Positions 9,526-17,256 of a stretch of 64,000 bases of DNA are shown in pieces. Under the pieces are notes generated by a model. That model did no database searches. It saw only the letters and a list, made by a program, of their open reading frames with translations, and was not told where the DNA came from. Source of the stretch: Kangiellaceae bacterium (lineage in GTDB: Bacteria; Pseudomonadota; Gammaproteobacteria; Enterobacterales; Kangiellaceae); the NCBI GenBank assembly GCA_019090895.1, contig JAHRVB010000163.1, positions 22,000-85,999 of the forward strand, in the 5' to 3' direction. Every line of letters begins with the position of its first letter. Positions within the stretch are counted from its first letter, which is position 1. The translations under genes were made by a program, and so were the position numbers.

Positions 9526-10785
9526 TTATTTTTGAACTCTAATCGAAACCGTTAACCCGGCTATCATTGCCAATACTGAAACCACTGATATACTCGTCGG
9601 AATATCCAATGCATCGGCTAATAAACCCGTTGAAATCGCACCAATAGCATAGCCTAAATCTCGCCAAAACCGATAGATCCCAAGAGCAGATGCTCGCCAG
9701 CTGACACCCGATAAATCCGATACCAGAGCCAATAAAGTTGGATAGACCATCGCGGTACCTAGACCAACGAGTCCTGCTGCAACGATATAACCCGTGTAAT
9801 TATTCCAAATAACAAAAACGAATAGTCCGCCAGCCTGAGTGAACATGCCGCCGGCTATAATTAATTTTCGTCCTACTTTGTCTGAAAGTGGACCAAAAAT
9901 AAGCTGAGCGGTGCTCCAAACGATGGGGTAAATGGCAACGATAGTGGCGATTTGAGCCAGTGACATATCTTGGCTAAGGAGATAAATGGGTAATAATCCC
10001 CACAACATGCCGTCTTTCAAATTGGTTACCAAACCGGCAATGCTAGCAGTGGATAACCCTGCGTCATTCCAGGTCGCTTTCTTAAAAACCTCATACAGAG
10101 GGAGTGGCTTTTCTATCGATGATTGGACATTAACTTGGGAAGTATCTTGGTCGCAATCTTCCGACATTGACTGATTATTATTGCCTGTATGGCAACGAGT
10201 ATCTTTAACTATCGTTGATAAAAGCAGTCCAATGATGACTAACACTAAACCGACATAAAACGGCTCGGGACGGAGTCCATAATCGGTGGCAATTAATCCA
10301 GTGACAAATGCAATGACAGCAACCCCACCATATCCAGCAAATTCATTGAGGCCTATTGCTAACCCTCGTTGTTTATCTCCAGCAATATCAACTTTCATCA
10401 CCACGGTCATTGACCAACACATGGCTTGACTCACACCCAGTAGGAAATTCGCAAATAAAATCCAGTACCAATGATCGGCGAACATTAAGATCAAAGGAAT
10501 AGGTATGGCAATCACCCAACCTATTTGCAGGACTCTTACCCGACCCCAATGGTCCGATAAACTGCCAGCGAAGAAATTAACGGACGCTTTGGTTAATCCA
10601 AAAGTGGCGATAAAGGAGAGAACCGCAACCGATGAAGTGATGCCAAAGTCGGCTTCGGCTATGAGCGGCAGTAATGTTCTTTCGAGTCCTACCATTCCAC
10701 CAACAAAGAAGTTAGTGATCACTAGAATGGAGAACAATAAAATATGGTTCCTTAGGTTGGATCCTTGTTGTGCAGTTGGCTTCAT
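9526..10785 (-). CDS. MFS transporter
   Basis: A 419-residue major facilitator protein with about 12 membrane segments. The cytoplasmic loop 2-3 motif appears as G-S-L-S-D-H-W-G-R-V-R and again in the second half as G-P-L-S-D-K-V-G-R-K, which is diagnostic of MFS. The central loop (about residues 195 to 235) is long and acidic. The gene overlaps nothing and converges on the GST gene. It lies 44 bp downstream of the START-like gene, so the two are probably one transcript. Substrate unknown; an efflux role is possible. Confidence 0.9.
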   Translation of the reverse strand: MKPTAQQGSNLRNHILLFSILVITNFFVGGMVGLERTLLPLIAEADFGITSSVAVLSFIATFGLTKASVNFFAGSLSDHWGRVRVLQIGWVIAIPIPLILMFADHWYWILFANFLLGVSQAMCWSMTVVMKVDIAGDKQRGLAIGLNEFAGYGGVAVIAFVTGLIATDYGLRPEPFYVGLVLVIIGLLLSTIVKDTRCHTGNNNQSMSEDCDQDTSQVNVQSSIEKPLPLYEVFKKATWNDAGLSTASIAGLVTNLKDGMLWGLLPIYLLSQDMSLAQIATIVAIYPIVWSTAQLIFGPLSDKVGRKLIIAGGMFTQAGGLFVFVIWNNYTGYIVAAGLVGLGTAMVYPTLLALVSDLSGVSWRASALGIYRFWRDLGYAIGAISTGLLADALDIPTSISVVSVLAMIAGLTVSIRVQK

Positions 10786-10829
10786 CGCATCACTTCAATT
10801 ATATTCTTTGGGAATTCGGTAAGAATCGG

Positions 10830-11354
10830 TTATTTTTGTGACATTTTTAATCGGGCCACCAGCGAATCCTGTTGTTGAGTTTGTACTTTATCGACAATGG
10901 CAGCTAATTTGTCAACCCCCCCTTCGATAGAACCATTGACCTGATAGCGCTGGATAATTCGAGTCCGATTCGCTTCTAACGCTTCAAACCGCCAAGACAT
11001 TCCGCCACTGACACCCATCATCTGTAGCGGGCCAAGGCCACCGACCATTCTAATTTCTTTATCGGGATCAACATAGGTTACCGTCATGTGCAGCACTTGT
11101 TTGTCGCCATCGATTTCACAAAAACAGCCATTAGATTGCGGGCTAATCGATAGGTTTTTTGCTTGTCCAAAATAAGTATGGTCACTTATCCACCAATCTG
11201 AGATCTTCAGGAATTGCTGATATACTTCAGCCTGGGCAACGGTGACTTCGCGTTCTATTTCAAGTGTAAATCCATTGGCCGAGCTACTGAGCACTTTCGC
11301 TGTAACTTGGAAAGGTAAAATAAGTAATAGAAGTAAAACTAGTTGTCGTGTCAT
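10830..11354 (-). CDS. secreted SRPBCC/START-like protein
   Basis: A 174-residue protein with a cleavable-looking signal peptide (a run of leucines, then a T-A-K boundary near residue 20). The mature part has the polyketide-cyclase/START-like layout: a W-W-I-S-D-H-T-Y segment, a strongly beta middle and a long C-terminal helix. These folds bind hydrophobic ligands. Upstream of and close to the MFS transporter gene on the same strand, hinting at a periplasmic partner of that transporter, but this is inference. Confidence 0.75.
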   Translation of the reverse strand: MTRQLVLLLLLILPFQVTAKVLSSSANGFTLEIEREVTVAQAEVYQQFLKISDWWISDHTYFGQAKNLSISPQSNGCFCEIDGDKQVLHMTVTYVDPDKEIRMVGGLGPLQMMGVSGGMSWRFEALEANRTRIIQRYQVNGSIEGGVDKLAAIVDKVQTQQQDSLVARLKMSQK

Positions 11355-11563
11355 AGGGTTACCGGTTTTTATGCTAGTATGGTCTGTCGTTTGGCCACCA
11401 TGCTAAACGATCATCTCTTTGTTGTACAATTGATATCACTAGCAATAAGTATATCTAGTCCTACGCGGTTATCACGATGAAGCTGCGATAAATATCAGTG
11501 ATTGGAAATTGGAAAAATATAATTAAAAACAACAATTTATCTTATCGAATTAGGAGAATTAAT

Positions 11564-11995
11564 ATGACAAATGAATCAACTATTCCTCGCTGGTTTACCG
11601 TCGTTGCGTGGGTCGCTTTTGTGTGGAATCTCTTAGGGGTGATGGCCTTTGCTGCTCAAATGATGATGACACCAGAAATGCTAGCCACGCTGCCTGAAAA
11701 TGAACGGGCTATGTATGAAAACATCCCAATCTGGGTCAATATTGCGTTTGCTTGCGCAGTGATAGGCGGCGCTCTAGGAAGTTTGTTACTAGCACTTAAG
11801 AAATCAATCGCTTTGTACGCGCTAATCATTTCGGTGATCGGCGTTTGTGTACAAATGTATCACAACTTTTTTATCGTCGATTCGGTGGCAGTGTACGGAC
11901 CAGGAAGCGCGGTAATGCCAGGTATGGTATTAATCATCGCATTTGCTTTAGTGTGGCTGGCAAATCACGCCAAGTCCAAGCAATGGGTTTCTTAG
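11564..11995 (+). CDS. four-helix inner-membrane protein, unknown function
   Basis: I chose ATG 11564 because AGGAG precedes it at a proper distance. An upstream in-frame start at 11498 would add 22 residues with no signal. The 143-residue product has four hydrophobic helices (W-F-T-V-V-A-W-V-A-F-V-W, I-W-V-N-I-A-F-A-C-A-V, an A-L-Y-A-L-I-I-S-V-I segment and V-M-P-G-M-V-L-I-I-A-F-A). Such small membrane proteins are frequent in marine gammaproteobacteria without a known role. Confidence 0.8.
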   Translation: MTNESTIPRWFTVVAWVAFVWNLLGVMAFAAQMMMTPEMLATLPENERAMYENIPIWVNIAFACAVIGGALGSLLLALKKSIALYALIISVIGVCVQMYHNFFIVDSVAVYGPGSAVMPGMVLIIAFALVWLANHAKSKQWVS

Positions 11996-12058
11996 CTATA
12001 AATTGAATGAAACAAACTCACAATTACAAAAAGGGCTAATTAGCTGTTTTCTTGACCC

Positions 12059-12103
12059 TGAGGGTGAATTACAATAGCGCAATGCTATGGTGATTCATCC
12101 TCA
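12059..12103. repeat. long imperfect inverted repeat upstream of rep
   Basis: TGAGGGTGAAT on the left pairs with ATTCATCCTCA on the right with one mismatch. An inner stem ATAGC / GCTAT closes on a 5-base loop, with mostly pairable bases between the two. The total is a stem of about 20 bp. There is no T run, so it is not a normal Rho-independent terminator. It may be an extragenic palindrome or a regulatory hairpin in the 5' region of rep. Confidence 0.7.
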
Positions 12104-12171
12104 CTGCTCCTCGCACTATCCAAGTAAAGCTAGCGCGTTCTTATCAAATATCCAATCATTTAAGGCAAATT

Positions 12172-14193
12172 GTGGCCACTGTTAGATTAAATCCTCAACA
12201 AGCTCAAGCTGTAAAACTAACGACTTCTCCGCTGCTAGTATTAGCAGGGGCTGGCAGCGGCAAAACAGCAGTTATTACTCAGAAAATCGTTCATCTAATT
12301 CAGCAATGTGGCTATCAAGCCAAGAACATTGCAGCTGTTACCTTCACTAATAAGGCTTCCAAAGAAATGAAAGCACGGGTCACTAAATTGCTGGGTGATA
12401 CCAATGCAAAAGGCCTAACAGTCTCTACTTTTCATAACCTAGGATTAACCATTATTCGAAGAGAATGCAAAGCGTTGGGATTCCGCAAGAATTTTACCAT
12501 CTTCGACGATCAAGATTCCTTTCAGCTAATCAAAGAACTTTGCAAAAAAAGTGACGACGCCGATAAAAAGGAAATGCAGGAAGTTTTGGCTCAAATTTCT
12601 CGCTGGAAAAACGATTTAATACAGCCCGAACAGGCCATTGCTATATCTGATGATCAGGAGTTGCTGGTGGCGGCGAAACTGTATGAAGCTTACACTCGAA
12701 GTTTGCGCGCATTTAACGCCGTCGATTTCGACGATTTGATTTTGATCCCTACGTTGCTGTTGATGAATGATCAGCAAGTACGAGAGCGGTGGCAGAATAA
12801 AATTAGGTACCTGTTGGTCGATGAGTATCAAGATACTAATACCAGTCAATATGAATTGGTTAAACAGATTACCGGACGCTTGGGTAATTTCACTGTAGTT
12901 GGTGACGATGACCAATCCATCTATTCTTGGCGTGGGGCACAGCCTAAGAACTTGGAATTGTTGCAGACTGATTTCCCCAACTTACAAGTGGTTAAACTTG
13001 AACAGAATTATCGTTCGGCGGGGCGAATTCTGAAATCTGCGAATGTCCTAATCCAAAATAATGAGCATATCTTTAAGAAACGATTGTGGTCAGATAAACA
13101 TTTTGGCGAACCAATACGGATTCTTTCTGCTAAAAACGATAACGACGAATCGGATCGAGTGACCAAGGAAATTCTTTCCCGACGAATCAATAACGGAATT
13201 CAATATCGAGACTTTGCGATTTTATATCGTGGTAATCATCAGTCTCGTTTGTTAGAGAAATTCTTGGTTGATAAACAAATCCCTTACAAGATTAGTGGCA
13301 CCACGTCATTTTTTGCAAGGGCAGAAATTAAAGATGTGATGGCCTATTTTAGGCTAATGGTTAATCAAGAAGACGATAACGCATTCATTCGGATTTCAAA
13401 TGTGCCTCGACGAGAAATCGGTGTTAGTACGCTAGAAAAATTAGGCAGTTATGCCAATGAAAGACACATTAGTTTGTTCGAAGCCATTTTTGAAGTCGGA
13501 CTCGAACAAACACTTTCTGGCAAAGGTCTCGCAGCTGTTCGCCGTTTTGGTGAAACGATCGCTAAGGCATCTGATAACGTCAAGCGAGGTGATAGTTTAG
13601 CGGTAATTAGAGAGTTACTTGCATATATCGGTTATCAAGGCTTCTTATTCGATAATTCCAGCACTCCAAAAGCCGCTGAATTTCGCTGGAGCAATGTCGA
13701 AACTTTATTATCTTGGATAGAGTCAGGATTAGAAAACAACAAATTAGCAGACGATCCTTTCGCTGAGACAGTTTCAAAACTTTGCTTGAGAGAAATGTTA
13801 GACCGTGGAGAAGAAGAGGAAGAGGACGCGAATGAGGTTCAATTGATGACCCTACATGCCTCAAAGGGATTAGAGTTTCCACATGTTTACATGGTTGGTA
13901 TGGAAGAAGAATTGTTGCCGCATAAGTCTTCCATTGAAGAAGACAACGTCGAAGAAGAAAGACGTTTGGCTTATGTTGGTATTACTCGTGCTGAGGAAAC
14001 ACTAACAATTATTGTCGCACAAAAAAGACAACGCTATGGTGAAATGGTGGATTCAGTTCCGAGCCGTTTTTTAGAAGAGATGCCACAAGAAGATCTCGAA
14101 TGGGAAGTCGATCAGGTGCCAAAAACAGATGAAGAAAAAAGAGAAGAAGGGAAAGATCGTTTAGCGGAAATGCGTAAACGTTTGATGTCATAA
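12172..14193 (+). CDS. rep: ATP-dependent DNA helicase Rep
   Basis: A 673-residue superfamily 1A 3'-5' helicase that restarts and clears replication forks. The sequence follows E. coli Rep closely from end to end. Seen are Walker A (L-A-G-A-G-S-G-K-T), the Q motif N-P-Q-Q, motif II V-D-E-Y-Q-D-T-N, motif III D-D-Q-S-I-Y-S-W-R-G, and motif VI Y-V-G-I-T-R-A-E. The start is GTG 12172 with AAGG before it. It encodes M-A-T-V-R-L-N-P, matching the enterobacterial N-terminus except for three extra residues. Full length. Its stop is followed within 5 bases by a heptanucleotide repeat. Confidence 0.97.
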   Translation: MATVRLNPQQAQAVKLTTSPLLVLAGAGSGKTAVITQKIVHLIQQCGYQAKNIAAVTFTNKASKEMKARVTKLLGDTNAKGLTVSTFHNLGLTIIRRECKALGFRKNFTIFDDQDSFQLIKELCKKSDDADKKEMQEVLAQISRWKNDLIQPEQAIAISDDQELLVAAKLYEAYTRSLRAFNAVDFDDLILIPTLLLMNDQQVRERWQNKIRYLLVDEYQDTNTSQYELVKQITGRLGNFTVVGDDDQSIYSWRGAQPKNLELLQTDFPNLQVVKLEQNYRSAGRILKSANVLIQNNEHIFKKRLWSDKHFGEPIRILSAKNDNDESDRVTKEILSRRINNGIQYRDFAILYRGNHQSRLLEKFLVDKQIPYKISGTTSFFARAEIKDVMAYFRLMVNQEDDNAFIRISNVPRREIGVSTLEKLGSYANERHISLFEAIFEVGLEQTLSGKGLAAVRRFGETIAKASDNVKRGDSLAVIRELLAYIGYQGFLFDNSSTPKAAEFRWSNVETLLSWIESGLENNKLADDPFAETVSKLCLREMLDRGEEEEEDANEVQLMTLHASKGLEFPHVYMVGMEEELLPHKSSIEEDNVEEERRLAYVGITRAEETLTIIVAQKRQRYGEMVDSVPSRFLEEMPQEDLEWEVDQVPKTDEEKREEGKDRLAEMRKRLMS

Positions 14194-14197
14194 TTTT

Positions 14198-14253
14198 TAG
14201 CAACTAGCAACTAGCAACTAGCAACTAGCAACTAGCAACTAGCAACTAGCAAC
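14198..14253 (+). repeat. 8 x 7-bp tandem repeat (TAGCAAC)
   Basis: Eight perfect uninterrupted copies of TAGCAAC, starting five bases after the rep stop codon and ending before the convergent LysR gene. Each copy contains a TAG triplet, and because 7 is not a multiple of 3 the TAG falls in all three frames. A similar 7-bp array (unit CTAGGAG) lies at 63036. Copy number is likely to vary between strains by slippage. Confidence 0.97.
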
Positions 14254-14266
14254 CGCTCTCCTTCCA

Positions 14267-15175
14267 TCAACCACTCACCGCTTTAGAGAAAAAGTGTTTT
14301 ATTAACTGATAAAATCGAGTGATGTGGATCGGTTTATCACCTTGAAAGCGGTGGACAAAATAAAACGGCCAGAGCTGTCCCTGATATTCAGGAAGTATGC
14401 GTACGAGTTGACCATTTGCCAGTAAGTCTTGTACCGAAAATTCAGGTATAAGTGCAACGCCCATATCATGAGAAAGCATTTCGATAGTTGTTGGTAGGGT
14501 ATTGGACTGAGCGAAGAATGCCACATCAATGCTTTGTTGTTGAGTTAACAAATCATCGTTGTGTAGGATAATTTTATTACTTTGCCAGGGTGTTTGAAGC
14601 CACTTTAGAGACTGTAAATCTTTCATCGTCTTAATCGTATTTTGTTGACTAACGAAGCGTGGGCTAGCACAAATAATTTCTCTCGCTGAACCTATCGGTA
14701 AGGCTCGATAGTTACTGTCTTTTAAATTTCCCCCATAGATAGCAATGTCTAATTTTTCACTGATTAAATCTTGTGCCTCATCGGAGACAACGATTCGAGG
14801 TCGGATCAACGGAAATTCTATGCACAATTGCTTTAGTGCCGGGACTGCAATATCTCGTTCCAAAGAATGAGGAATTGTGATGGCAATTGTTCCCGATGGC
14901 GTTTCCTGTACCGAATTTATCTCTTGAAGCGCAAGATTGACTTGGTCTTGTAATAACTCACTTCTTGCAAGCAGCTTTTTTCCTGACTCGGTTAACGACA
15001 TGCCACGGGTGTTACGTGAAAGCAGCTGTTGTCCAATATGCGCTTCGAGTCTCTTGATGTGCTGGCTGACTGCGGATTTACTCATGTTCAGTTTAGATGC
15101 CGCTTCTGTAAAAGAGCCCTGCATTGCAACTTCTGCGAATACCAACATTCCAGGTAATAGCTTTAAATTGTTCAT
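14267..15175 (-). CDS. LysR-family transcriptional regulator
   Basis: A 302-residue regulator with an N-terminal winged helix-turn-helix (residues about 5 to 65: F-A-E-V-A-M-Q-G-S-F-T-E-A-A-S-K-L, S-K-S-A-V-S-Q-H-I-K-R-L-E). A periplasmic-binding-protein-like effector domain follows from about residue 90. It is divergent from a DUF1330 gene with about 90 bp between them, the usual arrangement for a LysR regulator controlling the neighbouring operon. The likely targets are the DUF1330 and MDR oxidoreductase genes. Confidence 0.93.
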   Translation of the reverse strand: MNNLKLLPGMLVFAEVAMQGSFTEAASKLNMSKSAVSQHIKRLEAHIGQQLLSRNTRGMSLTESGKKLLARSELLQDQVNLALQEINSVQETPSGTIAITIPHSLERDIAVPALKQLCIEFPLIRPRIVVSDEAQDLISEKLDIAIYGGNLKDSNYRALPIGSAREIICASPRFVSQQNTIKTMKDLQSLKWLQTPWQSNKIILHNDDLLTQQQSIDVAFFAQSNTLPTTIEMLSHDMGVALIPEFSVQDLLANGQLVRILPEYQGQLWPFYFVHRFQGDKPIHITRFYQLIKHFFSKAVSG

Positions 15176-15263
15176 TTAATTAAACACTCAGTTAAATTTA
15201 TGGCTATTGTTTCATTATTCGGCATAGACTAATCTAAGTCAACACTAACCAATGGAGAAAAAG

Positions 15264-15542
15264 ATGTCTGCTTTAATTGTTGTTGATTTAACCCCAATGG
15301 ATTCAGAGAAACTTGCTAGCTACAGTGCACTTGCCGCTGAGACCTTAATACCTTTTGGAGGTGAATTTATTGCCAAAGGAAATATTGAATCGTTACACGG
15401 TGCTGCCGTATATCAAAAGAAAGTCGTTATTCAATTTCCCGACCATGAGAGCGCCTTAAATTGGTACCGGTCAGATAATTATCAAAATATTATTCCAAGC
15501 CGTGATCTAGGAATGAAAAGTCAGTTTCATCTGATTTCTTAG
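15264..15542 (+). CDS. DUF1330 family protein
   Basis: A 92-residue protein of the dimeric alpha/beta-barrel DUF1330 family. Seen are the V-D-L-T/P N-terminus, Y-S-A-L-A-A-E-T-L-I-P-F-G-G-E-F-I-A-K-G, V-I-Q-F-P-D-H-E-S-A-L-N-W-Y and the C-terminal S-R-D-L-G. I chose ATG 15264, preceded by GGAG at a proper distance, rather than ATG 15252. It is probably co-transcribed with the MDR oxidoreductase 23 bp downstream and controlled by the divergent LysR gene. A decayed copy of its last codons is seen at about 16632. Confidence 0.88.
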   Translation: MSALIVVDLTPMDSEKLASYSALAAETLIPFGGEFIAKGNIESLHGAAVYQKKVVIQFPDHESALNWYRSDNYQNIIPSRDLGMKSQFHLIS

Positions 15543-15565
15543 CAGCAACCTTTAGGAGAATATTA

Positions 15566-16570
15566 ATGAAACCGATTTCTTTCCGCTCAGTACGCTTTCA
15601 CCAAATTGGCGACGCATCTGTTTTGAAAATCGAGCGAGTACCTCTAGAACCGTTAGCGGCTAATGAAGTTAGAATTAGAGTAAGAGCCATAGGCCTGAAC
15701 AGAGCAGAAGTTATGTTTAGAAATGGCGAATATCTCGAAACGCCCAAATTTCCTTCCAAGCTCGGATATGAAGCCGCCGGTACAGTTGAGAGTGTGGGAG
15801 GTAACGTGAATAATTTTTCTGTAGGCGATAAAGTATCAACAATCCCAGCTTTTTCAATTGGGGAACATGGTGTCTATGGTGAAATAGCGACAGTTCCACA
15901 ATGTGCCGTTGTTAAATCCCCTGAGCTATTTTCGTATCGGCAAAATGCAGCGATTTGGATGCAATACATCACGGCATATGGAGCTTTGATTGACATTGCT
16001 CAAATTAGACCAAAACAATATGTGGCCATTACCGCCGCAAGCAGTAGCGTCGGAGTTGCAGCAATTCATGTCGCAAAGCATGTCGGCGCAGTGGTTATTG
16101 CGATAACGAGAGGCGAAAATAAGAAACAATTTCTTCTTGAGCAAGGTGCTGATCACGTGATTTGTACTGATACAGAAGAACTAGTTTCAAAAACTATGTC
16201 CATAACAGAGAATTCTGGAGTTGGGTTGGTTTTCGACCCAATCAGCGGACCGATCTTAAATGACTTGGCGGAAATAAGTGCGACTGGTGGTCGAATCATT
16301 GAATATGGCGCATTAGATAATAGAGAGTCACCTTATCCTCTATTCGCTGCTCTAGCGAAGGGATTAATTATTCAGGGTTATACACTATTTGAAATTACTA
16401 AGAACAACAAGCGGCTAGAAAATGCGAAGCAATATCTATTGGAGTTGTTTAATAGTGGGACGATCGAACCGGTCATAGATAGCGTTTTTTCATTGGATAA
16501 GATCCAAGACGCACATCGATATATGGAGTCCAATCAGCAAAAAGGAAAGATAGTTGTTGAGATTGATTAA
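15566..16570 (+). CDS. quinone-oxidoreductase-like MDR alcohol dehydrogenase
   Basis: A 334-residue medium-chain dehydrogenase/reductase. Seen are the N-terminal GroES-like domain (G-L-N-R-A-E-V-M-F-R-N-G, G-Y-E-A-A-G-T-V-E) and an NADPH Rossmann segment (A-A-S-S-S-V-G-V-A-A-I). The usual catalytic and structural zinc cysteines are missing, so this is a zinc-independent, QOR-type reductase acting on quinones or enones. AGGAG lies 7 bases before the ATG. Second gene of a likely LysR-controlled pair with DUF1330. Confidence 0.9.
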   Translation: MKPISFRSVRFHQIGDASVLKIERVPLEPLAANEVRIRVRAIGLNRAEVMFRNGEYLETPKFPSKLGYEAAGTVESVGGNVNNFSVGDKVSTIPAFSIGEHGVYGEIATVPQCAVVKSPELFSYRQNAAIWMQYITAYGALIDIAQIRPKQYVAITAASSSVGVAAIHVAKHVGAVVIAITRGENKKQFLLEQGADHVICTDTEELVSKTMSITENSGVGLVFDPISGPILNDLAEISATGGRIIEYGALDNRESPYPLFAALAKGLIIQGYTLFEITKNNKRLENAKQYLLELFNSGTIEPVIDSVFSLDKIQDAHRYMESNQQKGKIVVEID

Positions 16571-16631
16571 GTAACGGAAACAACGATCGCTGTCTCAGTT
16601 TGAAGCCGTGAGTATTCACTGAAAACTTAAC

Positions 16632-16673
16632 GTCGACCTTGGATGGAATGTCAGTTTCATCTGATTCTTGAGA
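16632..16673 (+). pseudogene. remnant of a second DUF1330 3' end
   Basis: Fourteen codons here align in frame, without gaps, with the last fourteen codons of the DUF1330 gene at 15264-15542. A 17-base stretch (GTCAGTTTCATCTGATT) is identical, and R, M and Q-F-H-L-I are shared. Upstream sequence has decayed. It suggests a former duplicate of the DUF1330 gene downstream of the MDR gene. A short match, so moderate confidence. Confidence 0.45.
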
Positions 16674-16723
16674 AAGGCGCGGGTAAATCAATTCGAAAAA
16701 TAAAAAGATAGGTCGTTAGTCGA

Positions 16724-17038
16724 TTACTTATCTTTTCCCTTTGTTTTCGCATATTTCAGCGCTTCATAAAAGTACGACTCAAACAGTTCTTCAAAATCGG
16801 TCGGTATCAGTACCCATTCCTTGAAACGTTTTTTTGTGAAATTAAACTCCCTGCCAAATCCTTGTTCGATTATCTCATTGACGCGATATGGAGACAGTTT
16901 GACGATTAATGCGTCTTCTTTGTCGAAAAACATACCCATAAATTCACCCTTATAACGTAAGCATGGTGTTTTCATCATTGTAGAATGTTCTACGTCTTTT
17001 TCAAATGTTAGTTTTTTGATTGATTCTTCGTAACTCAT
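16724..17038 (-). CDS. TfoX N-terminal-like small protein
   Basis: A 104-residue cytoplasmic protein. The pattern T-M-M-K-T-P-C-L-R-Y-K-G-E-F-M-G-M-F, the segment L-I-V-K-L-S-P-Y-R-V-N-E-I-I and the terminal K-R-F-K-E-W-V-L-I-P resemble the TfoX/Sxy N-terminal domain and related YjbR-like folds. The C-terminal TfoX domain is absent, as in many short homologues. A role in competence should not be assumed. Confidence 0.6.
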   Translation of the reverse strand: MSYEESIKKLTFEKDVEHSTMMKTPCLRYKGEFMGMFFDKEDALIVKLSPYRVNEIIEQGFGREFNFTKKRFKEWVLIPTDFEELFESYFYEALKYAKTKGKDK

Positions 17039-17193
17039 AAAGTTTGCTCTTTAGTATTCTTTCTGGATTATTGGTACGCAAGTTATTCCTAATTTAAATA
17101 GTCCCTATCTAAAGGAGTTGCTGGGTTGGTATGCCCCGCGAAAAACAGTGGTTATCCGCTGAAAGCTCTAGGCCGTCCTACTTCATACCCGTG

Positions 17194-17235
17194 AAAAAAG
17201 GTTGGGTAGAGGAACGAAACCCAACGGTTTTTTGC
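17194..17235. terminator. Rho-independent terminator behind the SH3-MBL gene
   Basis: A perfect 7-bp stem GTTGGGT / ACCCAAC with an 11-base loop, flanked by an A run on the left and a T run on the right. On the minus strand it sits just after the stop of the metallo-beta-lactamase gene and separates it from the TfoX-like gene. Confidence 0.75.
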
Positions 17236-17256
17236 TCGATCCATACGAGCATAATC

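Noticed and set aside
15175..15196. TTTAA-N12-TTAAA inverted repeat as a LysR operator
   Set aside because: A/T-rich and very close to the LysR start codon; too little information to call.
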